A stretch of DNA of 64,000 nucleotides, taken from NCBI GenBank assembly GCA_016789885.1, contig JAEUPZ010000024.1, positions 1 through 64,000 on the forward strand, read 5' to 3'. Shown here piece after piece: positions 60,520 to 64,000 of this stretch. Position 1 is the stretch's first letter. Each line of letters opens with the position of its first letter. Source of the stretch: Chromatiales bacterium. GTDB taxonomy: Bacteria; Pseudomonadota; Gammaproteobacteria; Steroidobacterales; GCA-2729495. The notes under the pieces are model-generated. The model was not told the DNA's origin. It ran no database searches and worked only from the letters and a program-made list of their open reading frames with translations. The position numbers and the translations under genes were made by a program.

Positions 60520-61215
60520 ATGACACGTGCTGCCGCAGCCTTCGCCTTCGCCCTGCTCGCCGGCCCCGCCCTCGCCGTCGAGCCCGCGCCGCTGCCGCCG
60601 CCCGACTCGCCGGCCTTCTGCACGGCGATCCAGCAGTTCACGGCGGGTACGAAGCTGGCCGGCACGAACGAGCTCTTCACCGACATGGTGGCGTACCGCA
60701 AGTCAAAGCCGCTTGCGAAGCCGCACACGACCTTCCAGGTCGTGAGCTACAGCAACGGGCTGCCCATCGTCGTGTCGTGCAAGGTCAAGACGGCAGCGCA
60801 CCTGCGGGCCGTGTACGGTGACGGCAGCGTGGGCAACCAGCGCCTGTGTCCCGACGTGACCCGACGGGTCCAGGCCCAGGCGGTGGCCGAGCTGCGTGCG
60901 GCCGGCCAGGCCGAGGCGGCCGCGCGGGCCACGGGCTTCGTCGTCGACCCGACCGAACCCTACTCCACCGGCCAGTCGTACCTGCAGGACTTCACGCCCG
61001 CGTACGGCGGCGACGACGGCAAGGTTCACCTGGCTTCGCCCGGCCTCTTCCAGGACTACGACAGCTGGTACACGTCGATCCTGCCGGAACGGGTGCAGGG
61101 CCAGCTCTACTGCCACATCCCGACGGTGGCCTACCTGAAGGCCCTGGCGACCGGCGCGAGGGCGCCGGGGACGGTGGTGACCACCGGGGAAGGCGCGACC
61201 GTCACGCCGCGCTGA
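60520..61215 (+). CDS. Exported protein of unknown function, 231 aa
   Basis: The signal peptide MTRAAAAFAFALLAGPALAVE is clear. The mature part has PAFCTAIQQFTAGTKLAGTNEL, YSNGLPIVVSCKVKTAAHLRAVYG, QRLCPDV and GQLYCHIPTVAYLKAL; its four Cys suggest two disulfides in the periplasm. No family recognised. Monocistronic, with a good -10 box. Confidence 0.82.
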   Translation: MTRAAAAFAFALLAGPALAVEPAPLPPPDSPAFCTAIQQFTAGTKLAGTNELFTDMVAYRKSKPLAKPHTTFQVVSYSNGLPIVVSCKVKTAAHLRAVYGDGSVGNQRLCPDVTRRVQAQAVAELRAAGQAEAAARATGFVVDPTEPYSTGQSYLQDFTPAYGGDDGKVHLASPGLFQDYDSWYTSILPERVQGQLYCHIPTVAYLKALATGARAPGTVVTTGEGATVTPR

Positions 61216-61293
61216 ACTGGGGGCAGCACCGCCGGCCGTGCACGGGAAACGCTGATCGCATTGTGGCGGCAGCCGGCGCCGCGGGGCGCGCGT

Positions 61294-62250
61294 TCAGCCG
61301 AGGACGGCACCCACGATCTCGGCCTCGGCCCGCGCCGCCGACGCCACCTCGTCGAAGGAGCGGCCATCGAGCCTGACCCGGGCCAGCGCCGCCTCGGCGG
61401 CGGGCTCCGCCGGCGCCCCGGGACGGCGCAGCCGGTAGTGCAGCTTGGCGCCGCAGAGGATGCGCGCCAGCAGCGAGAGATCCGTCAGGTCGGCATCGAA
61501 GATGGCGTTCTGCTGCTCGACGGCTTCGGCCACGCGCGACGGGATGCGCCAGTGGTCGAGGATCGTGCGGGCGATGGTCGCGTGCCACTCGTTCAGCGCA
61601 TGCTCCCAGTCGGCGATCTCCCGCGGGTCGAGGCTCTCCTGCCGGGCGCGCGCGAAGAGGTACAGCTTGCCGAGCAGGTGGAACAGGCCGATGGCCATGG
61701 CCTCGTCGGGCTGCACGCCGGGCACGCGGCGCGCCACGGCGAAGCACAGCGCCGCCACCCCGTTGCTCGTCTTCCAGATGTCCGCCAGCACCGGCCGGAT
61801 CGGGCGCAGCCACTCGAGCTGCTCCATCTGGCGCATGGCGAAGGCGGTGGCCTGGCTCCGGACCATGGTGAAGCCCAGGGCGTTGATGGCGGCCCTGAGG
61901 TCGCTGACCTCGCGGCCCGACTTGTTGAAGGCCGCCGAGTTGGCCAGGTGCACCAGCCGCGCCGCCAGCGCCGGCTCGCTGGCCACCAGCCTGACGATGT
62001 CCCGGGCCGAGGTGGACTCGTCCGAGAGGGCGCGGTGGATGCTGACGACGACATCCGGGAAGCCCGGCAGGTCCAGGTTGTTGCCGTTAAGGTCCTGGCA
62101 GAGGCCCGCGACGATCGCCGCCGCATCGACATTGCGGCCCGAGTCGAGGTGGATGACCGGATTGACCGGCGCCGGGGCCGGGGCCTGCCGGTCACGGCGC
62201 AGGTCGCGCGCCGCGACGAGATCATTGGTCGCTGCCATGAGGTTGCCCAT
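61294..62250 (-). CDS. HDOD-domain protein
   Basis: 318 residues. The HDOD core runs from about 60 to 265: LPGFPDVVVSIHRALSDESTSARDIVRLVASEPALAARLVHLANSAAF in outline, then ALGFTMVRSQATAFAM and AIGLFHLLGKLYLFARA. The HD dyad is not retained as a hydrolase, as usual for HDOD. A disordered Pro/Ala-rich N-terminus precedes it. Such proteins work in signalling (c-di-GMP, stress). Start ATG; a second in-frame ATG lies 12 bases in. Confidence 0.9.
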   Translation of the reverse strand: MGNLMAATNDLVAARDLRRDRQAPAPAPVNPVIHLDSGRNVDAAAIVAGLCQDLNGNNLDLPGFPDVVVSIHRALSDESTSARDIVRLVASEPALAARLVHLANSAAFNKSGREVSDLRAAINALGFTMVRSQATAFAMRQMEQLEWLRPIRPVLADIWKTSNGVAALCFAVARRVPGVQPDEAMAIGLFHLLGKLYLFARARQESLDPREIADWEHALNEWHATIARTILDHWRIPSRVAEAVEQQNAIFDADLTDLSLLARILCGAKLHYRLRRPGAPAEPAAEAALARVRLDGRSFDEVASAARAEAEIVGAVLG

Positions 62251-62389
62251 CCACTGACAAGGTGCCCGGTGTCCGCGCCATCCCCTTCGCGCACCGGCAA
62301 CCGACTATAAGCGGGGGGTAGCGGACCCGGCTGTGACGCGTTGCCGCCAGCGCAAAATCGGCGGCCATCAGGCACCGCGGCGCCCGGGG

Positions 62390-62395
62390 CATAAT
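62390..62395 (+). promoter_or_regulatory. -10-like box (CATAAT)
   Basis: CATAAT followed by GGCCGCTCC lies 39 nt before the DUF4404 start. Confidence 0.45.
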
Positions 62396-62434
62396 GGCCG
62401 CTCCGGCACGGGCCGGCGACCGCAGGAAGACCCC

Positions 62435-62698
62435 ATGGACCGCGACCGGCTACGCACCCTTCTCACCGAACTGCACCGCGAGCTGGGCAGCGCCGAGCGC
62501 CTCGATGCCGAATCCAGGGCGCTCGTCGAACAGGTGCTGGCCGACGTCGACCGCCTCGATACGGCCGCGGGCCAGGCCAGCCAGGGCAGGGACGACGGCG
62601 ACCTGCGGGACCTCGTCCTCAAGCTCGAGAGCGAGCACCCGCGGCTCGCAGCCGCCATCGGCCAGGTGGCCGACGCGCTGGGGCGCATCGGCATCTAG
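62435..62698 (+). CDS. DUF4404-family small protein
   Basis: 87 residues, entirely helical and acidic: LRTLLTELHRELGSAERLDAESRALVEQVLADVDRL, then LVLKLESEHPRLAAAIGQVADALGRIGI, which is the DUF4404 pattern in outline. No signal peptide. Function unknown. ATG 8 nt after CAGGAAG. It converges with leuA, 30 nt between stops. Confidence 0.85.
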   Translation: MDRDRLRTLLTELHRELGSAERLDAESRALVEQVLADVDRLDTAAGQASQGRDDGDLRDLVLKLESEHPRLAAAIGQVADALGRIGI

Positions 62699-62728
62699 CG
62701 GTGCAGCGGGCCGGCCGCTGATTCCCGA

Positions 62729-64000
62729 TCAGCCGGCCGCCACCACCACCCGCTCGAGCGTCGCAGGAATCCCCGAGCCCTCGCGGGCGGCCACGCGGTT
62801 CACGCCACTGAGGATGGCGAGCACCGAGGCCGTGACGATGTTCGGGTGGATGCCGACGCCGAAGGCGCTGCCCGGCACACCGTCGACGGCGAGCTCCACC
62901 ATGGCGGCGGCGCGGGCATTCGCCCCCTCGCCGATGCCGCGCTCCTCGTAGGACTGCACGCGCACCGGCAGCGCCAGGGCCTGCACGACGGCGTCGATGG
63001 GGCCGTTGCCGGTGCCGACGAGCACCGCCCGGCGCCCGGCGCTCTCGACCGTGATGCGGATGCCCTGCTTGTCGCCGGCCTCGAAGAGGTGGTGCTCGAC
63101 ATAGCGGATCGGCGCCTCGCGCCCGAGGTACTCGCGCGTGAACAGCGACCAGATCTGGTCGGCGCTGACCTCGGTGCCCGTCGCGTCGGCGTGCTTCTGC
63201 ACCACGCTGCTGAACTCGACCTGCAGGCGGCGCGGGATGACGAGCCCGTGGGTCGTCTCGAGCACGTAGGCGATGCCGCCCTTGCCCGACTGGCTGTTGA
63301 CGCGAATGATCGAATCGTAGGTGCGGCCGAGCTCGCGCGGGTCCACCGGGAGGTACGGCACGTCCCAGACGCCGTCGGCACTCTGCCGCGCGAAGCCCTT
63401 GCGGATGGCGTCCTGGTGCGAGCCCGAGAAGGCCGTGAACACCAGGTCGCCGGCGTACGGGTGGCGCGGGTGCACGGGCAGCTGCGTGCAATCCTCGGCC
63501 GTGCGCGCCACCTCGTTGATGTCGGAGAAGTCGAGGCCGGGGTCGATGCCCTGGGTGTAGAGGTTCAGCGCGAGCGTCACGAGGTCGACGTTGCCGGTGC
63601 GCTCGCCGTTGCCGAAGAGGCAGCCCTCGACCCGGTCGGCACCGGCCATGAGCGCGAGCTCGGCGGCCGCCACGGCGGTGCCGCGGTCGTTGTGCGGGTG
63701 CACGCTGATGAGGACGCTGTCGCGCCGGGCGACGTTCCGGTGCATCCACTCGATCTGGTCGGCATAGACGTTCGGCGTCGCCATCTCGACGGTGGCCGGG
63801 AGGTTGAGGATCACCTTGCGGTCCGGCGTCGCGCCCCAGGCTTCGACCACCGCGTCGCAGACCTCCTTCGCGAAGTCGAGCTCGGTGGCGCTGAAGGTCT
63901 CGGGCGAGTACTCGAGGACCCACTCGGTCTCCGGGTATTGCGCACAGAGCTCGCGGATGAGCGTCACGCTCTGCACGGCGAGCCGCACGATCTCGCCCTT
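62729..64000 (-). CDS. leuA: 2-isopropylmalate synthase (partial, runs off right edge)
   Basis: The C-terminal 423 residues are visible. The catalytic-domain motif [20 protein letters not shown], then [23 protein letters not shown] and [13 protein letters not shown] mark the long-form LeuA (as in Corynebacterium and some proteobacteria). A C-terminal LeuA regulatory dimerisation domain (about the last 130 residues, with [14 protein letters not shown] and [13 protein letters not shown] segments) is present and would bind leucine for feedback inhibition. It is the first committed step of leucine biosynthesis. Confidence 0.95.
   Translation of the reverse strand, partial: KGEIVRLAVQSVTLIRELCAQYPETEWVLEYSPETFSATELDFAKEVCDAVVEAWGATPDRKVILNLPATVEMATPNVYADQIEWMHRNVARRDSVLISVHPHNDRGTAVAAAELALMAGADRVEGCLFGNGERTGNVDLVTLALNLYTQGIDPGLDFSDINEVARTAEDCTQLPVHPRHPYAGDLVFTAFSGSHQDAIRKGFARQSADGVWDVPYLPVDPRELGRTYDSIIRVNSQSGKGGIAYVLETTHGLVIPRRLQVEFSSVVQKHADATGTEVSADQIWSLFTREYLGREAPIRYVEHHLFEAGDKQGIRITVESAGRRAVLVGTGNGPIDAVVQALALPVRVQSYEERGIGEGANARAAAMVELAVDGVPGSAFGVGIHPNIVTASVLAILSGVNRVAAREGSGIPATLERVVVAAG

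Noticed and set aside
1..64000. CRISPR arrays, rRNA and intact tRNA genes
   Set aside because: No regularly spaced repeats, no rRNA-like conserved sequence and no complete tRNA cloverleaf was seen by eye on either strand.

Overview
This 64 kb window is about 70% G+C and densely coded, with many GTG starts and 4-base stop/start overlaps. It reads as a chromosomal segment of a high-GC gammaproteobacterium. Evidence for this is a long-form leuA, lipA, sohB, RND efflux, a complete potFGHI/puu polyamine pathway, a fatty-acid cis/trans isomerase, a YqjD/YqjE-type stress operon and two exosortase-sorted (PEP-CTERM type) proteins. I cannot name the genus from sequence alone.

Layout. 0-4.7 kb: small conserved gene, lipA, sohB, a lipoprotein M48 protease and a lipoprotein L,D-transpeptidase (envelope maintenance). 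4.76-7.75 kb: an orphan contractile-tail-sheath-like protein followed by two conserved proteins of unknown function, with no tube, baseplate or other phage gene nearby. 7.8-13.3 kb: lipoprotein methyltransferase, VOC protein, RND efflux pair. 13.4-21.6 kb (minus strand): PLP decarboxylase, then the terminator-closed operon spuC-puuB-potF-potG-potH-potI for putrescine uptake and catabolism. 21.6-31.1 kb: an Arg-rich leader peptide coupled to an alpha/beta hydrolase, an EAL phosphodiesterase, cti, a beta-propeller-like protein, a class II aldolase, and a second polyamine operon puuD-puuA plus a GT-B-like protein. 31.3-38.6 kb: two MFS transporters, a YqjDEK-like operon, an SDR, an RcnR/CsoR-type regulator with a CDF metal exporter, and DUF533. 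38.6-41.4 kb: PEP-CTERM protein and two exported unknowns. 41.5-47.9 kb: ABC exporter (ATPase, FtsX-type permease, HlyD adaptor) with an orphan molybdopterin hydroxylase subunit as fourth gene. 48-52 kb: small enzymes of uncertain role and fbp.

51.9-60.5 kb is an accessory region. A VPLPA-CTERM gene lies between two 66-bp copies of the fbp 3' end. Next come two PIN-domain toxin/antitoxin pairs, a type III-like restriction-modification operon and a decayed IS91-like transposase remnant. The right end returns to core genes: an exported unknown, an HDOD protein, DUF4404 and leuA, which runs off the window.

Most notable signals: (1) the orphan sheath operon; (2) near-perfect sigma-54 promoters (GG-N10-GC) upstream of both exosortase-sorted proteins, each preceded at nearly the same distance by a shared 12-mer GAAAnCTTTACA; (3) the fbp 3'-end duplication flanking one of those genes; (4) the 23-codon Arg-rich leader peptide; (5) a recurrent -10-like hexamer followed at once by a GGC/GCC block, three times placed exactly 6 nt before an ATG.
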